A stretch of DNA of 64,000 bases from Rhodobacter sp. GTDB taxonomy: Bacteria; Pseudomonadota; Alphaproteobacteria; Rhodobacterales; Rhodobacteraceae. Below the pieces are notes generated by a model. That model worked only from the letters and a program-made list of their open reading frames with translations, did no database searches and was not told where the DNA came from. A program made the translations under genes and the position numbers. Positions 15,955-24,930 of the stretch are shown one piece after another. Every line of letters begins with the position of its first letter. Position 1 is the first letter of the stretch. The DNA is taken from NCBI GenBank assembly GCA_027489175.1, contig JAIYAE010000009.1:46889-110888 (forward strand). The letters are read 5' to 3'.

Positions 15955-17181
15955 ATGCGGTTGGTTTGCCCGAATTGTGAGGCCAAGTACGAAGTTCCGG
16001 AAGATGCGATTCCGGACATTGGCCGGGATGTCCAATGTGCGAACTGCGGACATTCGTGGTTCCAGATGCGGCCACGCCCCGCGTCTGCAGTGGCTGATCC
16101 GGCCCCGGTCGCCGAAGCCGCGCCCGCGCCGGCCGAGGAGGCCAGTCCCGTAGTCTCTGCCGCCGCACCAGAAGTGCCCGCAGCCGATCCCACTGTCGCC
16201 GAGGCGGCGGCTGAAGCTCATGTGGGTGGCGCCGTCGAAGCGGCCGTCGCGGATGACGACAGTGCCGCAGCAAAAGCGGATGATGTCGCACAGGCCAGCC
16301 CTGCGGAAGGCGCCGCAGATCCCGTTGCGGCGGATGTGGCCGGGCCCGTTGCCGTGGCCGTCGATGATGCCATGCCCGTCGCAGACGCTGCGCCGGTCGC
16401 AGACACCCCCCTTGTCGAAGACGCTGCGCCTGTCGAAGATGCCGCGTCCTTGGACCCCGTAGACAGCCCTGCCACCGCGGACGCCAAGGCCGATGACCCG
16501 TCAGCCGCGCAACCCGCCGAGGCGGAGCTTGAGCCGGAAGCGGTTCTGGCGGCTGAGGCGGTTGCCGTCGATGCAGAGCCTGAGGCCGAAACGGGCCCTG
16601 CAAACGACGCCAAGGATGCTGACGAAGCGGAAATCGACCCCGCGCCCGCTGCCGCAGCTGCTGCGGCCTATGCGGTAGATGAAAGTGTTCTCGCGATCCT
16701 GCGCGAAGAGGCCGAGCGTGAGGCCCAAGCCCGCCGCGCCGAGGCCCGCCCCCTTGAAAGCCAGACCGATCTTGGGCTGGATTCCGCGATGCCCGGCCGG
16801 TCAAAGCCGGTCTTGGTGGCAACCAATTCCGTCACATCGGACCATGATGGCGATGCCGCCCTGAAACCCTCGGCCCGTCGTGATCTTCTGCCGGACGTGG
16901 AAGAGATCAACTCTACCCTGCGCCCCTCGGAAGTTCCCACTGAGGATTTCGTGCAGCCCGCCCCCCCGCCGGGCGAGGCCAGAGGCTTCCGCAGCGGTTT
17001 TCTGATGGTCATGGCCATCGCCATCATCGGGGCTGCAATCTACACCGCAGCGCCCCGACTTGCCGTCATGGTGCCCGCGCTGGCCGGCCCGCTTGAGGCT
17101 TATGTCGGTGCCGTGGACAGTCTGCGCCTGTCGCTGGATGGCATCATGCAGTCGGCCACCGTGGCGATCAACGGCAGCTAA
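15955..17181 (+). CDS. MJ0042-type zinc-ribbon protein with acidic linker and one TM helix
   Basis: A 408-residue protein in three parts. Residues 1-35 form a zinc ribbon with C5-x2-C8 and C28-x2-C31 ([14 protein letters not shown]). Residues about 40-240 are a low-complexity region rich in Ala, Asp, Glu, Val and Pro, with degenerate 7-residue repeats around [20 protein letters not shown]. One transmembrane helix sits near 346-366 ([20 protein letters not shown]), with a short periplasmic end. Such proteins sit next to ftsEX in many Rhodobacteraceae; a role in the envelope or division is inferred only from that neighbourhood. The start at 15955 fits because the zinc ribbon must be N-terminal. 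Confidence 0.82.
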   Translation: MRLVCPNCEAKYEVPEDAIPDIGRDVQCANCGHSWFQMRPRPASAVADPAPVAEAAPAPAEEASPVVSAAAPEVPAADPTVAEAAAEAHVGGAVEAAVADDDSAAAKADDVAQASPAEGAADPVAADVAGPVAVAVDDAMPVADAAPVADTPLVEDAAPVEDAASLDPVDSPATADAKADDPSAAQPAEAELEPEAVLAAEAVAVDAEPEAETGPANDAKDADEAEIDPAPAAAAAAAYAVDESVLAILREEAEREAQARRAEARPLESQTDLGLDSAMPGRSKPVLVATNSVTSDHDGDAALKPSARRDLLPDVEEINSTLRPSEVPTEDFVQPAPPPGEARGFRSGFLMVMAIAIIGAAIYTAAPRLAVMVPALAGPLEAYVGAVDSLRLSLDGIMQSATVAINGS

Positions 17182-17276
17182 CCCCACAGGGACCAATTCG
17201 GCTTGCCCCTGCGCGGTCGGGCCATTATCGCTGGGGCGATGCCATAGCCTGCCCGATTGCTTGCCAAGGAGCCGCC

Positions 17277-19010
17277 ATGACCAACCAGCGTTTCGACAAG
17301 TCGAAGCTTCCCAGCCGCCATGTGACCGAAGGTCCGGCGCGTGCCCCGCACCGCAGCTACTTCTACGCGATGGGCATCACCGAGGAAGAGATCCATCAGC
17401 CCTGGGTCGGCGTGGCAACCTGCTGGAACGAAGCCGCCCCCTGCAACATCGCGCTGAACCGTCAGGCGCAGATCGTGAAGCATGGCGTCAAGAAAGGCGG
17501 CGGCACCCCGCGCGAATTCACGACGATCACCGTGACCGACGGCATCGCCATGGGGCATGAGGGGATGCGCTCCTCGCTTGCCTCCCGCGATGCCATCGCC
17601 GACACCGTGGAACTGACGATGCGTGGGCATTGCTATGACGCCATCGTCGGCCTTGCGGGCTGTGACAAGTCGCTGCCGGGGATGATGATGGCGATGGTTC
17701 GCCTCAACGTGCCGTCGGTGTTCATCTATGGCGGGTCAATCCTGCCGGGCCGCTACAAGGGCCAGGACATCACCGTGCAGGACATGTTCGAAGCCGTGGG
17801 CAAGCACCAGGCCGGCAACCTGTCGGACGCGGAGCTTGAGATCATGGAGCGGGTGGCTTGTCCCTCCAGCGGTGCCTGTGGCGCACAGTATACGGCGAAC
17901 ACGATGGCCTGCGTGTCCGAGGCGATTGGCCTCGCGCTTCTCAATTCCTCCAGCGCGCCCGCGCCCTATGAAAGCCGCGACCAGTACGGCGAGGCGTCTG
18001 GCGTTGCCGTCATGCACCTGATCGAAAAGAACATTCGCGCGCGGGATATCGTGACGCGGAAAGCGCTGGAAAACGCCGCACGCGTGGTGGGCTGCACGGG
18101 TGGCTCCACCAACGCGGCGCTGCACCTGCCCGCGCTGGCCAACGAAGCGGGGATCGACTTTGACCTGTTTGACGTCGCCGCCTGTATGAAGGACACGCCC
18201 TATTTCGTCGACCTGCGGCCGGGCGGAAAATACGTCGCGAAGGACCTGCACGAGGTTGGCGGCGTGGCCGTGGTGATGAAGGAACTGGCCAAGGAAGGTC
18301 TGCTGCACCTTGATTGCATGACCGCCTCGGGCAAGACGCTGGGCGAGTCCCTCGACGAAATCCGCGGTGAGGCGGATGGCCGGGTGATCTATCACATCAG
18401 CTCACCCATCACCAAAACCGGGGGCGTGGTCGCGCTGCAAGGGAACCTTGCCCCCGATGGTGCCATCGTGAAGGTCGCCGGCATGACCGAGGCCGAACAG
18501 GTCTTCACCGGCCCGGCCCGCGTGTTCGAGTGTGAGGAAGACGCGTTTGAGGCCGTAAAGCAACGCGCCTACAAGGAAGGCGAAGTCATCGTCATCCGCA
18601 ACGAAGGCCCCGCAGGCGGGCCGGGTATGCGGGAGATGCTGTCGACGACCGCCGCCCTGTCTGGCCAAGGCATGGGCAAGAAGGTGGCGCTGATCACCGA
18701 TGGCCGGTTCTCAGGTGCCACGCGCGGGTTCTGCGTTGGCCACGTCGGGCCTGAGGCCGCGCATGGCGGGCCGATTGCCCTGCTGCAGAACGGCGATGTC
18801 ATCACGCTGAACGCTCTGACGGGCGAGATTTCGGTGGCCGTGTCGGATGAGGAACTGGCCCGCCGCAAGACCGAATGGAAAGGTCCGCGCAAGACGCAAT
18901 ACACCTCGGGCGCGATCTACAAGTTCACCCGTCTGGTCGGCGGCGCGCGCTGGGGGGCGGTCACGCATCCTGGGGCGAAGGGCGAAAGCCACGTCTACAT
19001 GGACCAATAG
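17277..19010 (+). CDS. ilvD: Dihydroxy-acid dehydratase
   Basis: A 577-residue IlvD/Edd family Fe-S dehydratase. Diagnostic blocks are [56 protein letters not shown] and the C-terminal [18 protein letters not shown]. It converts 2,3-dihydroxy-isovalerate or -3-methylvalerate to the 2-oxo acids that lead to valine, leucine and isoleucine. AAGGAG precedes the ATG. The next gene begins 9 nt after the stop, so they probably share a transcript. Edd (6-phosphogluconate dehydratase) is the only close relative; the length and N-terminus favour IlvD. Confidence 0.96.
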   Translation: MTNQRFDKSKLPSRHVTEGPARAPHRSYFYAMGITEEEIHQPWVGVATCWNEAAPCNIALNRQAQIVKHGVKKGGGTPREFTTITVTDGIAMGHEGMRSSLASRDAIADTVELTMRGHCYDAIVGLAGCDKSLPGMMMAMVRLNVPSVFIYGGSILPGRYKGQDITVQDMFEAVGKHQAGNLSDAELEIMERVACPSSGACGAQYTANTMACVSEAIGLALLNSSSAPAPYESRDQYGEASGVAVMHLIEKNIRARDIVTRKALENAARVVGCTGGSTNAALHLPALANEAGIDFDLFDVAACMKDTPYFVDLRPGGKYVAKDLHEVGGVAVVMKELAKEGLLHLDCMTASGKTLGESLDEIRGEADGRVIYHISSPITKTGGVVALQGNLAPDGAIVKVAGMTEAEQVFTGPARVFECEEDAFEAVKQRAYKEGEVIVIRNEGPAGGPGMREMLSTTAALSGQGMGKKVALITDGRFSGATRGFCVGHVGPEAAHGGPIALLQNGDVITLNALTGEISVAVSDEELARRKTEWKGPRKTQYTSGAIYKFTRLVGGARWGAVTHPGAKGESHVYMDQ

Positions 19011-19019
19011 GGCACGCCC

Positions 19020-19793
19020 ATGGCCGGGCGCCTGTCGCAGCTTCTGGACCAATGGCGCCTGCGCAAGGTGCAAGAGCGTTGGTCCAGTGCAGCCGATGAG
19101 GCGCCCGGGATGGAAGCCTTTGCCCTGCGCCGTTTGCGGGCCGAGGCGCGAACGATGCGTCGCCAGATCGACCGGGTGATTCACACGGCCGATTACCGTT
19201 TGGGCACCCCGGCACTGGGGGCGGCGCTGCCGCGCATGCCCTTGGGCACCGATTGGATCTGGCGCCCGGATGCCTGGCGCGGCGCACTGGCCCTGCACGG
19301 GGCGGTTGCCGCGGCCGGGCGCACCGCGATCAGCGACGACCTTGCGCTGTTTCACGATTGCCCCTTGGGTGAGGTGGCCCTGCGCCAGTCCCGCAACCAG
19401 GGCGAGGCGGACCGCGCGCCCTTCGGGGTGTCGGTGGATGTCTTCGGCTTTCAGGGGTCTTTCCTGTCCCTGGCCATCGGCTTTCCGCCCGAAGCGGTGG
19501 CGGGCTTGCGCGCGCGCCATATCCTGCGGATCGACGCGCTTATCTCGGGGGGTCGCCCGCTGTCGGCTTTTGCCCGGTTGAACGTGAAGCACGGCCCGAA
19601 TCTGGCCCAGCTGGTGCAGGATATTCCGCCCAGCGGGGGCAATGTGCTGGTGGAATTCGACCTGGCCTATGCCGGGTTGGATGAGACGCGGATCGAACAT
19701 CTGTGGCTGGATGTGATCTTCACCGCTCCAGCCCTGGCCCGCGTGGCCGTAAGCGATCTGGTTGCCAGCCGTCGCCCCCGCGCCGAATTGTGA
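19020..19793 (+). CDS. DUF6478 family protein
   Basis: A 257-residue soluble protein that I place in DUF6478, a family restricted to Rhodobacterales as far as I know. The N-terminus is helical and basic (LRKVQERWSSAADEAP); the middle has a W-x-P-D-x-W block and the strand-rich FGVSVDVFGFQGSFLSLAIGF; the C-terminus has a stretch ending in IEHLWLDVIFTAPALARVAV. No catalytic motif or signal peptide is visible. It begins 9 nt after ilvD and is followed after 7 nt by another short gene, so the three form one unit. Function unknown; a direct link to branched-chain synthesis is not evident. Confidence 0.65.
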   Translation: MAGRLSQLLDQWRLRKVQERWSSAADEAPGMEAFALRRLRAEARTMRRQIDRVIHTADYRLGTPALGAALPRMPLGTDWIWRPDAWRGALALHGAVAAAGRTAISDDLALFHDCPLGEVALRQSRNQGEADRAPFGVSVDVFGFQGSFLSLAIGFPPEAVAGLRARHILRIDALISGGRPLSAFARLNVKHGPNLAQLVQDIPPSGGNVLVEFDLAYAGLDETRIEHLWLDVIFTAPALARVAVSDLVASRRPRAEL

Positions 19794-19800
19794 GGTCCTG

Positions 19801-20181
19801 ATGCACGACACATCGCCCCCGACCTTGACCCAGACCCGCATCACTGCCGGTGTCTGGGAAGCAGAGCTGTCCGGGGTCGACGGACCACCCCCGAAGCTTG
19901 AGGCGCAGCATCTTGACGTGGTGCTGGACGGGTTGTCCCTGACGCCGATCCCGGGCCGGGCGGGCAGTTTCGCGGTCCGGCTGCCGATCCCGTCGTCGGT
20001 GCTGGGCGAAGGCGTGCAGACGGTGCTTCTTGTCTTGGCGGGGCAGGTCTTGGCCCATGTCACCCTGGTTGTCGGCGTGCCGCTGGAAGATGACCTTCGC
20101 GCCGAAATCGGCCTGTTGCGGGCGGAACTTGACCTGTTGAAGCGGGCCTTCCGGCGCCATTGCGCCGAGACAGCGGGCTAA
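19801..20181 (+). CDS. Hypothetical protein with C-terminal coiled coil
   Basis: A 126-residue protein I cannot assign. Residues 1-95 look like beta-strand-rich globular sequence (VWEAELSGV, LDVVLDGLSLTPIPG, VQTVLLVLAGQVLAHVTLVVG), and residues about 98-122 form a heptad-like helix (LRAEIGLLRAELDLLKRAFRRH) suggesting a coiled coil or oligomer. It starts 7 nt after the DUF6478 gene and probably works with it; the start at 19801 follows GAGGTCC. A paired palindrome at 20184-20211 just after its stop may end the ilvD transcript. Confidence 0.65.
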   Translation: MHDTSPPTLTQTRITAGVWEAELSGVDGPPPKLEAQHLDVVLDGLSLTPIPGRAGSFAVRLPIPSSVLGEGVQTVLLVLAGQVLAHVTLVVGVPLEDDLRAEIGLLRAELDLLKRAFRRHCAETAG

Positions 20182-20183
20182 GG

Positions 20184-20211
20184 CCCAAATTCCCTACTCA
20201 AGGAATTTGGG
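20184..20211. repeat. Palindrome between convergent genes, CAAATTCC family
   Basis: Perfect 10-bp arms CCCAAATTCC/GGAATTTGGG with an 8-nt loop, between the stops of the convergent coiled-coil gene and map. The same CCCAAATTCC/GGAATTTG arms recur at 51961-51984, where they are fused at a TTCGAA centre. Likely a two-way terminator or mobile palindromic unit. Confidence 0.7.
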
Positions 20212-20213
20212 GA

Positions 20214-21083
20214 TCACCCCCAAGTGGGAAAGTACTTGCCCGCTGGCGAGGCGGTGAAGATTTCACACCCCGTGGCGGTCACGCCAACTGAATGCTCAAA
20301 CTGCGCCGACAGGGATTTGTCGCGGGTGACCGCGGTCCAGTCATCAGCCAGAACCTTGGTTTCCGGGCGGCCAAGGTTGACCATCGGTTCGATCGTGAAG
20401 AACATGCCTTCCTCAAGCACCGGGCCCGATCCTGCGCGGCCATAGTGCAGCACGTTCGGCGGCGCGTGGAACACCCGGCCAAGCCCGTGGCCGCAGAAAT
20501 CGCGGACGACGGACAGCCCCTTGCCTTCGACATAAGACTGAATGGCATGGCCGATGTCGCCAAAGGTGTTGCCGGGCTTCACCGCCGCAATCCCGCGCAT
20601 CGTGGCTTCATGCGTCTCAGAGATCAGGCGTTCGGCCATGCGCGCCAGCGTTCCCGCCGCATACATCCGGCTGGTGTCGCCAAACCAGCCATCGGCGATC
20701 ACCGTCACATCGATGTTCAGAATGTCGCCATCCTTCAGCGCGTCATCCTTGCGGCGCTTTTCCAGATCGCGCGAGATCGTCTCGGACTTGCTCATCGGGA
20801 TCGGCGCGCCGGGGATGCCGTGGCAGACCACATGGTTCACCGAAATGCAGGACGCGTGGCGATAGCCCTTGTAGCCGATGGTCGCCGAGGTGACGCCATG
20901 GCGCTTGATCTCATCGGTGATGAAGGCGTCAATCGCGGCGGTGGTGGTGCCGGGCATGACCATCGGTGCAACCGCATCCAGGATCTCGGCCGCGATCCGA
21001 CCTGCCGACCGCATGCCGGCGAAATCAGCATCTTCATAGATGCGGATGCCATCCCGGGTGATCCGTGCGCGAACGTGGTCCAA
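20214..21083 (-). CDS. map: Methionine aminopeptidase, type I (TTG start)
   Basis: A 289-residue type I methionine aminopeptidase that removes the initiator Met from nascent proteins. Metal-binding blocks are NIDVTVIADGWFGDTSRM (two Asp), CGHGLGRVFH (His), FTIEPMV (Glu) and QFEHSVGVT (Glu). The conserved domain begins at RDGIRIYEDADFAGMR. No ATG or GTG fits that N-terminus; the best start is TTG at 21083, with AGGAG exactly 7 nt upstream. The open frame continues to 22139 on this strand, but that part is antisense to the cinA-like and GNAT genes. Divergent from the cinA-like gene (117 nt). Confidence 0.9.
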   Translation of the reverse strand: MDHVRARITRDGIRIYEDADFAGMRSAGRIAAEILDAVAPMVMPGTTTAAIDAFITDEIKRHGVTSATIGYKGYRHASCISVNHVVCHGIPGAPIPMSKSETISRDLEKRRKDDALKDGDILNIDVTVIADGWFGDTSRMYAAGTLARMAERLISETHEATMRGIAAVKPGNTFGDIGHAIQSYVEGKGLSVVRDFCGHGLGRVFHAPPNVLHYGRAGSGPVLEEGMFFTIEPMVNLGRPETKVLADDWTAVTRDKSLSAQFEHSVGVTATGCEIFTASPAGKYFPTWG

Positions 21084-21200
21084 GTCAAGTCTCCTGTTCG
21101 CCCTATTTAGGCGTCCTCGGCGCAATTGGCCAGAGCCACGGGCTTTGAAACCCGCGGCAGCGGGGCTATACCCGCGACTGTGAACAGAGGAAGTGGCCAG

Positions 21201-21920
21201 ATGACCAATCCAACCGCCGCGATGCTGGTGATCGGCGATGAAATCCTGTCGGGGCGCACGCGCGATTCGAACATGCACCATCTGGCGCAGGAACTGACGC
21301 GGATCGGCATCACCTTGCGCGAAGCGCGGGTCGTGGCGGATGTACATGCCGACATCGTGGCCGCGGTTCGGGCGCTGTCGGCGGCCCATACGCATGTGTT
21401 CACCAGCGGAGGCATTGGCCCCACGCATGACGACATCACCGCCGATGCCGTGGCCGATGCCATGGGGGCCACAATCGACCACCGCGCCGATGCAATGGCG
21501 CTTCTGCAAGCGCATTACGACCGCGCCGGTCTCCCGTTCAATGAGGCCCGGCAGCGCATGGCCCGCATCCCGGAAGGCGCCACGCTGATCGACAATCCGG
21601 TGTCTGCTGCGCCCGGCTTCACCCTTGGCAATGTGCATGTGATGGCCGGTGTGCCGAACATCTTTCAGGCGATGGTCGCGAGCGTGCTGCCCAAGCTGAC
21701 CGGCGGCGCGCCGCTGCTGTCGCAATCCCTGCGCGTCAACCGCGGCGAGGGCGAGATTGCCGGTCCCTTCGGCGCGTTGGCGGCGGAGTATCCTGACCTC
21801 TCGATGGGGTCCTACCCCTTCATCCAGAACGGTGCGCATGGCACAAATCTGGTGATCCGGGGCACCGATCCAGCGCTTCTGGATGCGGCGATGGTTCGCC
21901 TGACGCGGCTTTTCGGATGA
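21201..21920 (+). CDS. CinA-like MoaB/Mog domain protein (no amidase domain)
   Basis: A 239-residue competence/damage-inducible CinA N-terminal (MoCF_BD, MoaB-like) domain protein: MLVIGDEILSGRTRDSN, FTSGGIGPTHDDIT, and MAGVPNIFQAM are diagnostic. Unlike full CinA it has no C-terminal nicotinamide-nucleotide amidase (PncC) domain. Related stand-alone proteins may hydrolyse ADP-ribose-type compounds, but activity is not established. The ATG at 21201 is preceded by GAGGAAG. Its stop overlaps the GNAT gene by 4 nt. Confidence 0.85.
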   Translation: MTNPTAAMLVIGDEILSGRTRDSNMHHLAQELTRIGITLREARVVADVHADIVAAVRALSAAHTHVFTSGGIGPTHDDITADAVADAMGATIDHRADAMALLQAHYDRAGLPFNEARQRMARIPEGATLIDNPVSAAPGFTLGNVHVMAGVPNIFQAMVASVLPKLTGGAPLLSQSLRVNRGEGEIAGPFGALAAEYPDLSMGSYPFIQNGAHGTNLVIRGTDPALLDAAMVRLTRLFG

Positions 21921-22609
21921 CGCCTGACACCCTCGCTGCCGTGATGGAGGCGACATGGCCCGCCGCGCGCCACTGGCAGCAGGGGCCTTTCCGGATGCGG
22001 GACGGTGCGGGCGGCGGCAAGCGGGTATCTGCGGCCAGTCTGGCCGGGCCGTGGGACGAGGGGGACTTGGCCGTGCTGGAAAGCATGCCCGAACCGCTGG
22101 TCCTGATCCGCGACACCGACACGGCCCTTGATGCGGCACTGGCAGCGCGGGGCTGGCAGATCATCGACCCGGTCGTCGCTTATGCCGCCCCGGTTGCCGC
22201 TCTGCAGGCCGAGCTGCCGCCCCTGTCCGCCTTCCCGCACTGGCCGCCCCTGCACATTGCCCGCACCTTGTGGGAGGAAGGTGACATCGGCCCCGCGCGT
22301 TTGGCGGTGATGGACCGGGTGACCACCCCGAAGGTCGCACTTCTGGCCCGCTTGGGGGATCGGCCCGCCGGGGTGGCCTTTGCCGCCCTGCATGAGGGAA
22401 CGGCCATGCTGCACGCGCTGGAGGTGCGCCCAGCCTTGCGCCGTCAGGGCGTTGGGGAAACCTTGATCCGGGCGGCGGCGAACTGGGCGGCGGCGGAGGG
22501 GGCAGCCCAATTGTCGCTGGTGGTCACCGCGCGGAACATCGCCGCCCGCGCGCTCTACACTCGCATTGGGATGCAAGCTGTGGGACAGTATCACTACCGA
22601 ATGAAGTGA
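21917..22609 (+). CDS. GNAT family N-acetyltransferase
   Basis: A 230-residue protein with a C-terminal GNAT fold. The acetyl-CoA binding motif A is seen in LEVRPALRRQGVGETLIRAA (R-x-x-G-x-G/A pattern), followed by the helix AANWAAAEGAAQLSLVV and the terminal NIAARALYTRIGMQAVGQYHYRMK. The first half is a divergent GNAT-like or substrate domain without clear motifs. It is translationally coupled to the cinA-like gene (ATGA overlap) and is followed after 22 nt by an OmpA-like gene. The substrate is unknown. Confidence 0.85.
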   Translation: MTPDTLAAVMEATWPAARHWQQGPFRMRDGAGGGKRVSAASLAGPWDEGDLAVLESMPEPLVLIRDTDTALDAALAARGWQIIDPVVAYAAPVAALQAELPPLSAFPHWPPLHIARTLWEEGDIGPARLAVMDRVTTPKVALLARLGDRPAGVAFAALHEGTAMLHALEVRPALRRQGVGETLIRAAANWAAAEGAAQLSLVVTARNIAARALYTRIGMQAVGQYHYRMK

Positions 22610-22631
22610 TCGCGGAAAGCGTCCCCCGGCA

Positions 22632-23585
22632 GTGCGGCAGACAGGACCTTGGATGGCGGTGGTGTGCTGGGGCCTTGCGGCCTCGCCCGCGCTTGCGCTG
22701 ACGCTGGACTTGCCCGCCAACGTGATCGGCGAGGAACGCCGCAGCGAGGTGCCGGGCAGCTATGCCTTGCCGCTTGGCCCCTTTGACGGCAGCACCGTCC
22801 CCGCGCGGTCGGTCGAAGGCGCGCTGGACCAGCGGGCGTTTCAACTGGATGCGCCGGGCCAGACGACGCTGGCGGTGATGGCCCCCTTGCGGGATCAGGT
22901 GCTCGCGGATGGCTACACCATCCTGCTGGATTGTGATGCCCGCGCCTGTGGCGGCTTTGACTTCCGCTTCGGCACCGAGGTGATGCCCGAGCCTGACATG
23001 CATGTCGACATGGGTGACTACCGCTTTCTGTCGGCCGAACGGGGCGAGGAGGCGTTGTCGATTCTGGTCAGCCGCTCCGCCTCATCGGCCTTTGTGCAGA
23101 TCACTCGGGTCACCGCCGCGCCCGAGGCTGCGGTGATCGCACCATCCGAAGACCTGGCCGTGGTCGACCTCGATGAAGTTGAAATCCCGCGTGGAATCGA
23201 GATGGGTCCGGGCGTTGCGACCGATCTTGATGCGCGCGGTAGCGCGGTCCTGGATGATCTGGTCTTTGCCAGCGGTGCGGCGACGCTGACCAAGGGTGAC
23301 TATCCTTCGCTTGCTGCGGTGGCCGCCTGGCTGCAGGCGAACCCTGATGCCACGATTGCCCTGGTCGGGCATACCGATGCGTCCGGCAGTCTTGCGGCGA
23401 ACATCGCCCTATCCGAACGGCGGGCCGAGGCTGTCGCGCAGGCGCTGGTCGATCTGCACGGCGCAGACCCGGTGCGCATTGCGGCAGAAGGCGTGGGCTT
23501 CCTTGCCCCGCGCGACACCAATCAGACCGAAGAGGGTCGCCAGAAAAACCGACGGGTCGAGGTCATCGTGACCTCGACCCGCTGA
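22632..23585 (+). CDS. OmpA family outer-membrane/periplasmic peptidoglycan-binding protein
   Basis: A 317-residue exported protein. An N-terminal signal peptide (WGLAASPALA, cleavage near residue 22) leads to a domain of about 170 residues with strands and one likely disulfide (DCDARACGG), then an OmpA-like C-terminal domain at about 205-317 with LVFASGAATLTKGDYPSLAAVA, the diaminopimelate-binding Asp in GHTDASG and the Arg in QKNRRVEV. It probably ties the envelope to peptidoglycan. Start is GTG at 22632 or ATG at 22653; both keep the signal peptide. It is the third gene of a cinA-like/GNAT/OmpA row. Confidence 0.85.
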   Translation: MRQTGPWMAVVCWGLAASPALALTLDLPANVIGEERRSEVPGSYALPLGPFDGSTVPARSVEGALDQRAFQLDAPGQTTLAVMAPLRDQVLADGYTILLDCDARACGGFDFRFGTEVMPEPDMHVDMGDYRFLSAERGEEALSILVSRSASSAFVQITRVTAAPEAAVIAPSEDLAVVDLDEVEIPRGIEMGPGVATDLDARGSAVLDDLVFASGAATLTKGDYPSLAAVAAWLQANPDATIALVGHTDASGSLAANIALSERRAEAVAQALVDLHGADPVRIAAEGVGFLAPRDTNQTEEGRQKNRRVEVIVTSTR

Positions 23586-23640
23586 AGGCCCCGGAAGGGG
23601 GAGAACCGGGTCCTTCTGTTATTCGCCCGCTCTCTGGTCT

Positions 23641-24546
23641 TCACCAGTTGTCGGGGCCCTTTTCCATGTAGCGCTTCGCCAAAAAGTCGATGAAGGCGCG
23701 CACCTTAGGCTGGGTGAACCGGCCCGGCGGATAGACTGCATAGATGCCAAGGGTTTCCACCGGCAGGCCGGGAATGGCCTCTTCCACCAGACCCTGCCGC
23801 ATGGAATCGGCGTAAAGGAAGCTGGGCAGGTAGGCGATGCCAAGGCCCGAGATGGCCGCATTCAGCAGGGATTGCCCATCATTCACCGTCAGCCAGCCCA
23901 CCGACCGGACCTGCCGCTTTTCGCCCGAAGGTGCAGTGATCTTCCAGACGTTGCCGTTGGCCTGGTTGGAATAGTGCAGCAGCTTGTGGTCGTTCAGATC
24001 GTCGATCTTCTGCGGCCGCCCGAATTTCTGGAAATAGCCCGGCGCGCCGATCATCCGCTTGGTCGTTTCCGTCAGCTTGCGGGCCCGAAGGCTTGAGTCC
24101 TCAAGATCGCCGACCCGAATGGCCATGTCGAAGCCTTCGCTGATCAGTTCGACGTATCGGTTGTTCAGGACCATGTTCACAGTGATGTCGGGATATTCCA
24201 AAAGGAAGTCCCCCAGGATCGGCGACAGTAGGTTCACCCCGAAATCCGTGGCCACCGACACCCGCAAAAGCCCCGACGGCGCGGATTGCATGGAGGTCAC
24301 CAGCGCATCCGCCTCGCCTGCGTCATTCAGCACCCGGCGGGCGCGGTCGTAGTAGGCCAGGCCAATCTCGGTCGGGCTGACGCGGCGGGTCGTGCGGTTC
24401 AGAAGCCGCGCCCCAAGCCGTGCCTCAAGCGCGGACACATGCTTTGACACCGCCGATTTCGAGATACCCATCTTCTTCGCCGCATCGGTGAAGCCGCCTT
24501 GATCCACCACGGTGGCAAAGGCCTCCATCTCGGTCAGTCGATCCAT
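23641..24546 (-). CDS. LysR-family transcriptional regulator
   Basis: A 301-residue LysR regulator. The HTH is at about 1-60 (MDRLTEMEAFATVVDQGGFTDAAKKMGISKSAVSKHVSALEARLG in pieces), in the subgroup of DsdC/CrgA-like activators with RRVSPTEIGLAYYDRARRVL, followed by an effector-binding domain. The start at 24546 (MDRLTEM) is the usual N-terminus of this subgroup; the frame continues 9 codons upstream. No divergent partner is close: the next gene begins 384 nt away on the other strand. Target unknown. Confidence 0.9.
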   Translation of the reverse strand: MDRLTEMEAFATVVDQGGFTDAAKKMGISKSAVSKHVSALEARLGARLLNRTTRRVSPTEIGLAYYDRARRVLNDAGEADALVTSMQSAPSGLLRVSVATDFGVNLLSPILGDFLLEYPDITVNMVLNNRYVELISEGFDMAIRVGDLEDSSLRARKLTETTKRMIGAPGYFQKFGRPQKIDDLNDHKLLHYSNQANGNVWKITAPSGEKRQVRSVGWLTVNDGQSLLNAAISGLGIAYLPSFLYADSMRQGLVEEAIPGLPVETLGIYAVYPPGRFTQPKVRAFIDFLAKRYMEKGPDNW

Positions 24547-24930
24547 CTTTGCCCTCGTTGTGGCATCACGCACGCCTTTATGACGCTTAGGTGTCGTGGG
24601 GAAATCAGGCAGGATGGCGGCAAACGCGCGACCTATCCGGGGTATTGTGTGGGATCGTTCATGGCAGAGAAACGGCTGTCACCCTTCCCGCATGCCCCAG
24701 CGGAACCGGCAAAGCCTTGCCTGATAGGCTAGGCTTCATTGGCGAAAAAAGGGTCATCGCCGGGACACCAGCGGAAAGACGTTCTGGAAAACTCCCGGTT
24801 TGTGCGGTTGACCGTCGCCAAATCGGGGGATGGGCGATCCCCTCTGGAACATCCTCCCGGCTCTGACCAAGTTGCTGGCAGGGGTGACGAACACTCACCC
24901 TGCAACTGTGGATAGAAACAGGAGACATCC
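24547..24930. other. 384-nt intergenic region between lysR and the EF-hand gene
   Basis: I see no convincing gene here; the short open frames lack start signals and known motifs. It must hold the promoters of both flanking divergent genes. An imperfect inverted repeat, GCAGGGGTGA with TCACCCTGC (24878-24887 and 24895-24903), lies about 30 nt before the EF-hand start and may be an operator or 5'-UTR hairpin. Confidence 0.4.

Noticed and set aside
15908..16822. A 304-codon minus-strand frame opposite the zinc-ribbon protein
   Set aside because: Its Pro/Arg/His-rich content mirrors the Ala/Asp/Glu-rich linker; no domain could be recognised.
18711..20063. A 450-codon minus-strand frame opposite ilvD and the DUF6478 gene
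   Set aside because: It is a shadow across two genuine genes with no similarity to anything known and no ribosome-binding site.
20214..22139. A 641-codon minus-strand open frame extending far upstream of map
   Set aside because: Only the last 289 codons resemble methionine aminopeptidase; the upstream part is antisense to the cinA-like and GNAT genes with no similarity. It reflects the high GC content.
24591..24866. A small plus-strand gene in the gap before the EF-hand gene
   Set aside because: The frame has no ribosome-binding site, no recognisable domain and atypical composition, so it was left as intergenic.
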